Positions 43,817 to 51,426 of a stretch of 51,426 bases of DNA are shown one piece after another. The stretch comes from Thomasclavelia saccharogumia DSM 17460 (GTDB lineage: Bacteria > Bacillota_I > Bacilli_A > Erysipelotrichales > Coprobacillaceae), in assembly GCF_000686665.1 (NCBI RefSeq), contig NZ_JMLH01000017.1, positions 1 through 51,426 on the forward strand, given 5' to 3'. The translations under genes were made by a program, and so were the position numbers. The notes under the pieces are model-generated. The model saw only the letters and a program-made list of their open reading frames with translations. It did no database searches and was not told the origin of the DNA. The number at the start of each line of letters is the position of its first letter. Positions within the stretch are counted from its first letter, which is position 1.

Positions 43817-46330
43817 ATGAAACCTAAATATAGTCCAATGATGATGCAGTATTTATCGATAAAAGAAGAAAATCAAGATTCAATCGTAATGTTTAGACTA
43901 GGCGATTTTTATGAAATGTTTTTTGATGATGCTATTCTTGTTTCTAAAGAGCTGGAAATAGCATTGACGGGCAAGAATGCCGGTGTGGCGGAAAGAGTGC
44001 CAATGTGTGGCGTACCATATCATTCAGCTGCCAGTTATATTCAAAAGTTAGTTGATAATGGTCACCGAGTTGCAATCGTTGAACAATTAACGGAACCAGG
44101 TAAAAAAGGAATCGTTGAACGTGGTGTAGTTCAAATTATTACACCAGGGACAATATTTGATGAATCATTGACAAATAATAGAAATAATTATATTGCAGCA
44201 TTAGAAGAATTTGATTTTAATTATACATTAGCTTTTTGTGATATCTCTACCGGCGAATTTAGTGTTGTTAATATTGATAAAAAAGAAAAACTTTTATTAA
44301 ATCAACTGCAGTCAATGGCGGTTAAAGAGATAGTTTGTTTGTCTAATCAAAGTTATGAATTTGATGATATTTTATTATCGCCATTTGATAATGATAAGTA
44401 TAACGAAAAATACGATAAGATATTTAGTAAGATCAAAGATTTAAAACAGATAAAAACAGCATCTTTATTATTAAATTATTTATTAGATACCCAAAAAAGG
44501 GAATTAGAGCATCTTCAGGTAATTGAAGAAATCAATAATGATGATTTTTTAACAATGGATATGTATACCAAAAAAGCTTTAGAGTTAACGATCAATACTA
44601 AAAATAATGATAAATATGGAAGTTTATATTGGCTGTTAGATCAGACAAAAACAGCAATGGGTTCAAGATTGTTGAAACAGTGGATCGAACGACCCCTAAT
44701 TAATCAAGCACAAATCGAAGAACGTTTAGATATAGTCGAAATTTTTACTAAATACTTTATTCAAAGAGAAAGTGTTAAAGAAATTTTGAAAGATATTTAT
44801 GATCTTGAAAGGCTGTCTTCACGAATTGCTTTTGGCAATATAAATGCTCGAGATTTAAAATGGATCAGCAGTTCTTTAAAGGTTTTACCGGAATTAAAAG
44901 CCCAATTAGTTTCTTTAGATGAACCATTACTTGATGAATTAGCTAACAAACTAGTTGATTTAAAGCATATAACAGAACTAATTGATAATGCTATCGTTGA
45001 CAATCCACCTTTAACAGTAAAAGAAGGTGGGATCATTAAAGATGGTTTTAATGAAGAATTAGATGAATTAAGATATATTCGTGATCATGGGAAGCAGTGG
45101 CTAGCAAACTTTGAACAAAAAGAGCGTGATAAAACGGGAATCAAGGGATTAAAAATTGGGTATAACCGGGTTTTTGGCTACTATATTGAAGTAACAAAAA
45201 GTTATTTATCATTAATAAAAGATGAGTTTAACTATACTCGTAAACAAAGTTTAGCCAATGCAGAGCGATTTGTGACCCCTGAATTAAAAGAAATGGAATC
45301 AAAACTATTAAGCGCCCAAGATAAAATGGTCAAGCTTGAATATGTCTTGTTTACACAAATCAGAGATTACATCAAAAAAGATGTTCATATACTTCAAGAT
45401 GTGGCAAAAGTCGTTGCTAAAGTCGATGTTTACCAATCAATGGCTGTGATTTCAAGTGAAAATAGCTATGTTCGGCCAATATTTAATCAAGAGAAGATTT
45501 TCAAAGTCGTTGATGGGCGTCATGGCGTTATTGAAAGAGTAATGGCTCAAGGAACTTATGTATCTAATGATGTTGAAATCGATCATGATCATCCGGTTTT
45601 ATTGATTACAGGTCCTAATATGGGTGGTAAATCAACTTATATGCGCCAAATTGCATTAATTGCTTTAATGGCACAGATTGGTTGTTTTGTACCATGCAGC
45701 GAGGCTAATATCCCGATTTTTGATCAAATTTTTACGCGTATCGGAGCTAGTGATGATTTGATTTCGGGTCAGTCGACATTTATGGTAGAAATGCTCGAAG
45801 CTAATAATGCTTTACGCTATGCAACGGAAAATTCATTGATTATTTTCGATGAAATTGGACGTGGGACAGCAACTTTTGATGGTATGGCTATTGCCCAGGC
45901 AATGATTGAATATATTGCTAGTTCAATCAAATGTATTACTTTATTTTCGACTCATTATCATGAATTAACATTTTTAGAAGAAAAAGATCTCGGAATCAAA
46001 AATGTTCATGCAAGTGCTTCGATAAAAAATGATGATTTAGTATTTTTATATCGCATCAAGCCAGGACGCTCAAATAAATCATATGGAATCAATGTTGCAA
46101 AACTAGCAAAATTACCAGATGTTATCTTAAATCGTGCCAATGTTTTATTAGAAGCATTGGAAGAAAATAATATTGAACATCATTTAAGTGATGAAACCTT
46201 AAAAGAAGTACCAGTGGTTTCAACAAGTGTTGTAGAAAAATATCTTGATGGTATTGATCCAATGACATTGTCGCCTTTGGATGCTTTATCAACATTGATA
46301 GAATTAAAGAAATTAAATGAAAGCAGGTGA
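43817..46330 (+). CDS. mutS: DNA mismatch repair protein MutS
   Basis: An 837-residue mismatch sensor. The N-terminal FRLGDFYEMFFDDA holds the Phe-x-Glu that wedges into mismatched bases. The Walker A is GPNMGGKSTYMRQ, followed by SDDLISGQSTFMVEM and the Walker B IIFDEIGRGTATFDGMAIA (core IFDEIGRGT), then STHYHEL. The length is near that of Bacillus MutS. AGAAGTGGAG precedes the ATG. It starts the mutS-mutL-miaA operon, with a short overlap into mutL. Confidence 0.98.
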   Translation: MKPKYSPMMMQYLSIKEENQDSIVMFRLGDFYEMFFDDAILVSKELEIALTGKNAGVAERVPMCGVPYHSAASYIQKLVDNGHRVAIVEQLTEPGKKGIVERGVVQIITPGTIFDESLTNNRNNYIAALEEFDFNYTLAFCDISTGEFSVVNIDKKEKLLLNQLQSMAVKEIVCLSNQSYEFDDILLSPFDNDKYNEKYDKIFSKIKDLKQIKTASLLLNYLLDTQKRELEHLQVIEEINNDDFLTMDMYTKKALELTINTKNNDKYGSLYWLLDQTKTAMGSRLLKQWIERPLINQAQIEERLDIVEIFTKYFIQRESVKEILKDIYDLERLSSRIAFGNINARDLKWISSSLKVLPELKAQLVSLDEPLLDELANKLVDLKHITELIDNAIVDNPPLTVKEGGIIKDGFNEELDELRYIRDHGKQWLANFEQKERDKTGIKGLKIGYNRVFGYYIEVTKSYLSLIKDEFNYTRKQSLANAERFVTPELKEMESKLLSAQDKMVKLEYVLFTQIRDYIKKDVHILQDVAKVVAKVDVYQSMAVISSENSYVRPIFNQEKIFKVVDGRHGVIERVMAQGTYVSNDVEIDHDHPVLLITGPNMGGKSTYMRQIALIALMAQIGCFVPCSEANIPIFDQIFTRIGASDDLISGQSTFMVEMLEANNALRYATENSLIIFDEIGRGTATFDGMAIAQAMIEYIASSIKCITLFSTHYHELTFLEEKDLGIKNVHASASIKNDDLVFLYRIKPGRSNKSYGINVAKLAKLPDVILNRANVLLEALEENNIEHHLSDETLKEVPVVSTSVVEKYLDGIDPMTLSPLDALSTLIELKKLNESR

Positions 46331-46335
46331 TATGT

Positions 46336-48162
46336 TTGCAAAAAATTAGACAGCTTGATGATGTTTTAGCCAATAAGATTGCAGCGGGTGAGGTAATTGA
46401 ACGACCTGCCAATGTTGTAAAAGAATTAGTTGAAAATAGCATTGATGCAAATAGTAGTAAAATAGATGTTATTATTGAAGAAGGCGGTCTGAATTTGATT
46501 CAGGTCATTGATAATGGTGAGGGAATGATCAAAGAAGATGCTTTATTATGTTTTAGTCGTCATGCGACAAGTAAAATCAAAGATGATCAGGATTTGTTTT
46601 GTATTCAAACTTTAGGCTTTCGTGGTGAAGCAATTCCTTCAATTGCGTCAATTAGTAACTTTGAATTAAAAACTAGTATTGGTGAAAAAGGAACGACAGT
46701 AAATTATCAATATGGTAAATATATTAAATGTGAGGATAGTGATTGTAAAAAAGGAACTAATATTAAAGTAAAAAAATTATTTCAAAATGTTCCCGCTCGG
46801 TTAAAGTATGTTAAGTCGATCAATGCTGAATTTGCTAATATTCAAACATATTTAGAGCGCTTATCACTTTCGCATCCCCAAATTGCCTTTTCATTAGTGC
46901 ATAATGGAAGAATGATTTATAAAACTAATGGTAATGGTAATTTATTAGAAGTTATTTCTAATGTATATGGACTAAATGTGGCGAAAAATATGATTGCAGT
47001 TGATTTTGAAGATGATGAATTTCATGTTACCGGTTATATATCAAAGATAGATATTAATCGTGCCAGTAAAAATCATATCGTGACAATGGTCAATTCCCGA
47101 ATCGTTAAAAATAAAATCACAGTAGACAGTATTAATAATGCTTATCGACGCTATCTTGCTGATAAACGTTTTCCTATTGCAATCGTTAATATTGAAATTG
47201 ATCCTTTTTTAGTCGATGTCAATGTTCACCCATCTAAATTGGAAGTCCGTTTTTCTAAAGAGATGAAACTTAAAGAGTTAGTATACCAGGGAATTAGTGA
47301 TGCGCTAGCTAAAATAAATTTGACATATGAAGCTCCAGTGTTAAACAAACCAAAATTTGTTCCTGATTTAACACAGGTAGAACTTGATCTAAGCTATGAA
47401 AATGATCCATCTATAAATACTGAAAGAACTAATGTTGAAAGTTCAAAAAAAACAGTTTATCAAGAACAAGTTTTTAACGACAGTAAAGAAGATTTAAAAA
47501 TAGTTGCCGAAAATAAAGATGACTATATTATCCCTGATCAACAAATAATTGAAACCAAAGTCGAACCAAGAGAGAAACTGATGAAAAAGAAATTGTTTGT
47601 CAAAGGTCAGATTCATGGAACTTATATTATTTGTGAAGATGAAACGGGAATGTATATTGTTGATCAACATGCAGCTCAAGAACGGATCAATTATGAATAT
47701 TATTTAGAAAAATATCAAAATCTTGATTTATCGATGCGTGATTTGTTAGTACCGATTACTTTAGAATATCCTTTAAGTGAATTTTTGATTATTGAAGAAA
47801 GAAAAGAAATGTTAGCACAGTTAGGAATTAATTTAGAGGTTTTTGGTAGTGGCAGTTATGTGATCAAACAGTTACCGTTATGGATGCAAAATATTGATGA
47901 GCATGTATTTATCGAAGATATGGTAACGCAATTATTAAATGATAATAAAGTTGACGTAGTTAAATTACAAGATCATGCAATTGCAACATTAAGTTGTAAA
48001 GCATCATTAAAAGCCAATACCCATTTATCAAACGAAGGAATGCAAAATATAATTGATAATTTAATGCGTTGTGATAATCCCTATGTTTGTCCCCATGGCA
48101 GACCAACGATCATTTACTATTCTACATATGAAATTGAAAAATTATTTAAGCGGGTAGGATAA
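46336..48162 (+). CDS. mutL: DNA mismatch repair endonuclease MutL
   Basis: A 608-residue mismatch-repair protein. The GHKL ATPase motifs are ANKIAAGEVIERPANVVKEL (core KIAAGEVIERP), ENSIDANS, DNGEGM and LGFRGEAIPSIASIS (core GFRGEA). The C-terminal domain has DQHAAQERINYE, matching the DQHA-x2-E-x4-E metal site, so it is a nicking MutL as expected in bacteria without MutH. The start is taken as the TTG after AGGTGAT; a GTG at 46327 overlaps mutS. Its stop overlaps the miaA start by one base. Confidence 0.96.
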   Translation: MQKIRQLDDVLANKIAAGEVIERPANVVKELVENSIDANSSKIDVIIEEGGLNLIQVIDNGEGMIKEDALLCFSRHATSKIKDDQDLFCIQTLGFRGEAIPSIASISNFELKTSIGEKGTTVNYQYGKYIKCEDSDCKKGTNIKVKKLFQNVPARLKYVKSINAEFANIQTYLERLSLSHPQIAFSLVHNGRMIYKTNGNGNLLEVISNVYGLNVAKNMIAVDFEDDEFHVTGYISKIDINRASKNHIVTMVNSRIVKNKITVDSINNAYRRYLADKRFPIAIVNIEIDPFLVDVNVHPSKLEVRFSKEMKLKELVYQGISDALAKINLTYEAPVLNKPKFVPDLTQVELDLSYENDPSINTERTNVESSKKTVYQEQVFNDSKEDLKIVAENKDDYIIPDQQIIETKVEPREKLMKKKLFVKGQIHGTYIICEDETGMYIVDQHAAQERINYEYYLEKYQNLDLSMRDLLVPITLEYPLSEFLIIEERKEMLAQLGINLEVFGSGSYVIKQLPLWMQNIDEHVFIEDMVTQLLNDNKVDVVKLQDHAIATLSCKASLKANTHLSNEGMQNIIDNLMRCDNPYVCPHGRPTIIYYSTYEIEKLFKRVG

Positions 48163-49076
48163 TGGAAAAAGTAATCGTAATAGTTGGACCAACAGGGGTT
48201 GGTAAAACAAAAATGGGGGTAGCGCTTGCTAAATATTTTAATGGTGAAGTGATTAGTGGTGATTCAATGCAGATTTATAAAACGATGGATATTGGAACGG
48301 CAAAAGTAACCGTTGATGAAATGGAAGGCATTAAACATCATTTGATTGATATTAAAGAGCCTACGGAAAGTTATAGCGTTAAGGATTTTCAAGATGAAGT
48401 TAGGCTAAAGATCAAAGAAATCAGCAGTCGTGGCAAATTGCCGATTATTGTTGGAGGAACAGGACTGTATATAAAAGCAGCTCTTTATGATTATGAATTT
48501 GGTGAAAGCCAAATGGATCATCAAGAGTATATAAATAAATATCAGGATCATACTAATGAGCAATTATATGATTTATTACTTAAAATTGATGAAGTTAGTG
48601 CTAAAGAATTACATCCTAATAATCGCCAGCGGGTACTTCGGGCAATTGCAATATATGAAAGTACCGGAGTGAAAAAAAGCGAGACTTTAGCTAAACAAAA
48701 TCATGAATTGATTTATGATGCTAGATTTATTGGTCTTACTTTAGAACGAGATGTATTATATGAGCGAATCAATCAAAGGGTGGATTTGATGATGGAACAA
48801 GGTTTATATCAAGAAATTGAAAAATTGATGAAAAAAAATTATTCTTCTTCTCTTCAGAGTATGAAAGCGATTGGTTATAAAGAATGGTTTGCATATTTTC
48901 AAGGAAATCAAAGTCTTGAAGAAACTCTAGAGTTGATTAAAAAGAATTCTCGAAATTATGCTAAAAGACAATATACATGGTTTAATAATCAATTACCTGT
49001 AAAATGGTTTAATGTTAATTTAAATGATTTTGATGAAACAATTAATATGGTAATTGATGATTTGAAAACTAGTTAA
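48162..49076 (+). CDS. miaA: tRNA dimethylallyltransferase MiaA
   Basis: A 304-residue enzyme that transfers a dimethylallyl group to A37 of tRNA. IVGPTGVGKTKM is the P-loop, GDSMQIYKTMDIGTAK and HHLIDI follow, then IIVGGTGLYIKA, RVLRAI and NYAKRQYTWF. The ATG overlaps the mutL stop. It ends the operon and supplies the substrate for MiaB. Confidence 0.97.
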   Translation: MEKVIVIVGPTGVGKTKMGVALAKYFNGEVISGDSMQIYKTMDIGTAKVTVDEMEGIKHHLIDIKEPTESYSVKDFQDEVRLKIKEISSRGKLPIIVGGTGLYIKAALYDYEFGESQMDHQEYINKYQDHTNEQLYDLLLKIDEVSAKELHPNNRQRVLRAIAIYESTGVKKSETLAKQNHELIYDARFIGLTLERDVLYERINQRVDLMMEQGLYQEIEKLMKKNYSSSLQSMKAIGYKEWFAYFQGNQSLEETLELIKKNSRNYAKRQYTWFNNQLPVKWFNVNLNDFDETINMVIDDLKTS

Positions 49077-49086
49077 TAATAAATAG

Positions 49087-49130
49087 AAAAAACATCAAGA
49101 GAAATCTAATTTGTATCTTTGATGTTTTTT
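49087..49130 (+). terminator. Terminator of the mutS-mutL-miaA operon
   Basis: AAAAAACATCAA pairs with TTGATGTTTTTT around 20 bases, ending in a T-run. Confidence 0.85.
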
Positions 49131-49259
49131 ATTTAATAATCTATTTATTTAAATATAATTCTAGCGTTTTCTATGTTTTTAAAAGATAATAGAAGGATTG
49201 AAAACTGATATGATATGAGTTTGTTTATGTTGATGATTTTATTAAGAATTAATAAAAAA

Positions 49260-50528
49260 TTATTTATTTTTTTTCTGGTTTAATTTTTTTATATTACTAG
49301 TGCGTCCATGTTTTAAGATTCGTCGATAATTTTCTGCTAATGCTTTTTCATAATTACTTGTCATCCAGGGAATATAAAATTGCATATTACCTAGTTCTTG
49401 AGGAAGATATTGAATATATTCCCATAACTCAGGACGATCATAATCATATTTTTCATCATCTGCTAAACCGACAGGAGTTAAGCGTAAGTAATCAGGTGTT
49501 TTAAATGAGTGTTCATTTAAAGATGCCATAGCTCTATCGATGGCATTTTCACTTGATTTAGATTTAGGTGATAAACAAAGATCAATAATTGCACTGGCAA
49601 TTGGAATTCTTGCTTCAGGAAAGCCAATCGTTTTAGCAGCTTGTAACGCAATAACAGTTCGCATACAGGCATTAGGATTAGCTAAACCAATATCTTCATA
49701 GGCAGTTGTAATCAAACGCCTTTCTAATGATTCAATGTCATTAGATTCGATTAGTTTTGCAAAATAATACATTGCTCCATTGGGATCACTGCCACGAATT
49801 GATTTTTGTAGACCGCTTAAAGTATCATAATAATTATCTTCGTCTTTATCATAGATGACATTAGTTTTAATAACAGCAGTTTTTAAATCACCTAAGGTGA
49901 TATGATGATTCTCACAGACAATAGTACAAATTTCTAAACAGTTATAACCATATCTAATATCCCCGCTGCTCAATTTAGCGATACTATATAAAGCTTCATC
50001 TTCAATTGTATATTCGTTATTTAATCCATCAGGTGATGTCATAGCTTTATTTAAACCATCGATAATTTCTGCAGTTGTCAATGGTTTGACTTCAAGAATA
50101 TGACAACGTGAGCGAATTGCTGGATTAATTGAGTGAAAAGGGTTAGCGGTCGTACATCCAGCTATTATTAATAAACCACTTTCCATATGAGAAAGAAGGT
50201 CATCTTGGCGAGCTTTGTTTAAACGATGAACCTCATCAATAATAACAAAAAGGCCATTACTTAACTTAGCTTCTTCAATAATGGCATCCATTTCCTTTTT
50301 ATTTCCCGTTGAAGCATTAAAGATTCGATATGGTATGTTAAGATCATTAGCTAAAGCCATAGCAATAGTTGTCTTACCACAGCCGGGATTACCATATAAA
50401 ATAATTGAAAAAGGATGATTTTTAGTTACAAATTTAGTTAAAATAGCTTTGGGACCAATTAAGTGTTGTTGACCAATGATATCAGATAATTTCTTAGGTC
50501 GCATTTTATTTGCAAGTGTAGATAACAT
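49260..50528 (-). CDS. rarA: Replication-associated recombination protein RarA
   Basis: A 422-residue AAA+ ATPase (MgsA/WRNIP1 family) that acts at stalled replication forks. MRPKKLSDIIGQQHLIG starts the protein. Walker A is YGNPGCGKTTIA, Walker B is VIIDEVHRLNKARQD, sensor 1 is IAGCTTANP, and the Arg finger region is NPAIRSRCHILE. The C-terminal tetramerisation domain has LITTAYEDIGLANP and PVGLADDEKYDYD. AAGGAAG precedes the ATG. It diverges from dtd across a short promoter region. Confidence 0.96.
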   Translation of the reverse strand: MLSTLANKMRPKKLSDIIGQQHLIGPKAILTKFVTKNHPFSIILYGNPGCGKTTIAMALANDLNIPYRIFNASTGNKKEMDAIIEEAKLSNGLFVIIDEVHRLNKARQDDLLSHMESGLLIIAGCTTANPFHSINPAIRSRCHILEVKPLTTAEIIDGLNKAMTSPDGLNNEYTIEDEALYSIAKLSSGDIRYGYNCLEICTIVCENHHITLGDLKTAVIKTNVIYDKDEDNYYDTLSGLQKSIRGSDPNGAMYYFAKLIESNDIESLERRLITTAYEDIGLANPNACMRTVIALQAAKTIGFPEARIPIASAIIDLCLSPKSKSSENAIDRAMASLNEHSFKTPDYLRLTPVGLADDEKYDYDRPELWEYIQYLPQELGNMQFYIPWMTSNYEKALAENYRRILKHGRTSNIKKLNQKKNK

Positions 50529-50555
50529 ATTAACTTCCTTTCGTTTTTAAAATCA

Positions 50556-50572
50556 GTTATAATAATTATAAC
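50556..50572. promoter_or_regulatory. Palindromic divergent promoter core between rarA and dtd
   Basis: GTTATAATAATTATAAC is a perfect 17-bp palindrome that contains a TATAAT on each strand. It lies in the 75-bp gap between the divergent genes. The -35 boxes are weak on both sides. Confidence 0.5.
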
Positions 50573-50603
50573 ATTTTTAGATATTGAAAGATAGGTGATT
50601 TAA

Positions 50604-51053
50604 ATGAGATTAGTTATTCAAAAAGTTAGTCAAAGTAGTGTTAAAATCGATGGTAAGATAGTTGGAAAAATTGGAAAAGGCTACATGGTTTTAGTAGGAA
50701 TTACAAATGGTGATGATAAGATGCTAGTTGAAAAAATGGTTGATAAATTGGTGAATTTAAGAATTTTTGAAGATGAAAACGATAAATTGAATTTATCATT
50801 ATTAGATGTAAATGGCAGCATTTTGTCGATTTCACAATTTACTTTATATGCAAATTGTAAAAAAGGACGAAGACCAAGTTTTATAGATGCAGCTAAGCCA
50901 AATGTATCAAGTCCTTTATATGATTATTTTAATGAAGTGCTAGAAAAAAAAGGAGTTAATGTAGAACGAGGAGTTTTTGGAGCAATGATGGAAGTATCGC
51001 TAATAAATGATGGTCCGGTCACGATTATTTTAGATAGTAAAGAGATTTTTTAA
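50604..51053 (+). CDS. dtd: D-aminoacyl-tRNA deacylase
   Basis: A 149-residue enzyme that clears D-amino acids from mischarged tRNA. MRLVIQKVSQSSVKIDG is the typical start. SISQFTLYANCKKGRRPSF carries the SQFTLY substrate motif, and SLINDGPVTIIL the NDGPVT motif with the Gly-cisPro partner. AGATAGGTGAT precedes the ATG. It is a single gene upstream of the rRNA operon. Confidence 0.96.
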   Translation: MRLVIQKVSQSSVKIDGKIVGKIGKGYMVLVGITNGDDKMLVEKMVDKLVNLRIFEDENDKLNLSLLDVNGSILSISQFTLYANCKKGRRPSFIDAAKPNVSSPLYDYFNEVLEKKGVNVERGVFGAMMEVSLINDGPVTIILDSKEIF

Positions 51054-51076
51054 TGATGAACCTAGTTCATCGTTAA
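51053..51076. terminator. Hairpin between dtd and the rRNA leader
   Basis: GATGAAC pairs with GTTCATC around CTA (51055-51071). The T-run lies on the minus strand only, so as a plus-strand terminator it would be weak. Confidence 0.45.
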
Positions 51077-51104
51077 AAAAAGTAAAAAAAAGGCGAAAAA
51101 GGTA

Positions 51105-51133
51105 TTTACAAAGAGGGAGAGATATGGTAAATT
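51105..51133 (+). promoter_or_regulatory. rRNA operon promoter P1
   Basis: TTTACA and TAAATT are 17 bases apart, upstream of a second promoter. The arrangement suits tandem rrn promoters. Confidence 0.6.
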
Positions 51134-51197
51134 AAGGAAGCACTCAAGAGAAGGGTGAGAGAAGCCCGAAAGAGGAGAAAAAAAGTCAAAAAAAAGA

Positions 51198-51226
51198 TTG
51201 ACTAAAAAGAGAAAAGAGTGTAAGAT
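51198..51226 (+). promoter_or_regulatory. rRNA operon promoter P2
   Basis: TTGACT and TAAGAT are exactly 17 bases apart, about 117 bases before the 16S start. The consensus -35 and AT/purine-rich upstream sequence fit a strong rrn promoter. Confidence 0.75.
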
Positions 51227-51342
51227 GAGTAAGTCGGCGAAAGGAGCCGGAGAGATCATTGAAAACTAAACAGAATTAAGAAACACACGTCAAAGAAGAG
51301 AAAAAGAAGAGCTAAACAAACGAAAGATTGTAAAGATAAAGA

Positions 51343-51426
<84 letters not shown>

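Overview
The window comes from a low-GC, spore-forming Firmicute. The evidence is strongly AT-rich codon use, spoVS, cotE and ymdB, a GpsB/RecU/PBP1A locus next to a type B RNase P RNA, and a Bacillus-like order of rodZ, pgsA, cinA, recA, rny, ymdB, spoVS, miaB, ymcA, cotE, mutS, mutL, miaA. The gene content and the first 84 bases of 16S rRNA at the right edge suit a gut Erysipelotrichia (Coprobacillaceae, Thomasclavelia or 'Clostridium ramosum' type). This placement is an inference, not a database result.

Region 1 (1-5.3 kb) is mobile-element debris. It holds two pieces of an IS91-type transposase on the minus strand, an ArdA-type antirestriction relic, an intact DUF4143 ATPase that is visibly more GC-rich than its surroundings, a DUF4062 gene broken only by in-frame stops, and a frameshifted TOPRIM/DUF3991 relic typical of integrative conjugative elements. 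Region 2 (5.3-10.6 kb) is core: ponA and recU on the minus strand, gpsB and rnpB on the plus strand, then a TetR-like regulator and a small unknown protein.

Region 3 (10.6-24.5 kb) is the most unusual part. It is an accessory redox island with seven flavodoxin-fold genes, six of them secreted or membrane-anchored and one of those broken. With them are an ApbE FMN transferase, a divergent NusG-II/Gx-transporter pair, a carboxymuconolactone-decarboxylase-like protein, an iron-dependent alcohol dehydrogenase, a DUF4405 cytochrome-b-like membrane protein, an Isf-type Fe-S flavoprotein, and LysR and MerR regulators. The carboxymuconolactone-decarboxylase/flavodoxin/dehydrogenase operon has a textbook MerR-type promoter: a 19-bp spacer carrying a perfect 7-bp inverted repeat. 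The layout suggests that reducing power or carbonyl/quinone stress is passed to flavin carriers outside the membrane. Several genes here are decaying.

Region 4 (25.2-31.1 kb) is a TetR-controlled heterodimeric ABC exporter with a 32-bp perfect palindrome as its likely operator, followed by fucO with a Rex-like site in its promoter.

Region 5 (31.2-51.4 kb) is a conserved housekeeping block: envelope (rodZ, pgsA), recombination and repair (recA, topB, mutS, mutL, rarA), RNA metabolism (rny, ymcA, miaB, miaA, dtd), sporulation (spoVS, cotE), purine synthesis (guaB), and then the promoters and start of an rRNA operon.

A recurring feature is that the accessory pseudogenes in regions 1 and 3 are often broken by same-frame stops that fit single transitions from Gln or Trp codons, rather than by frameshifts.
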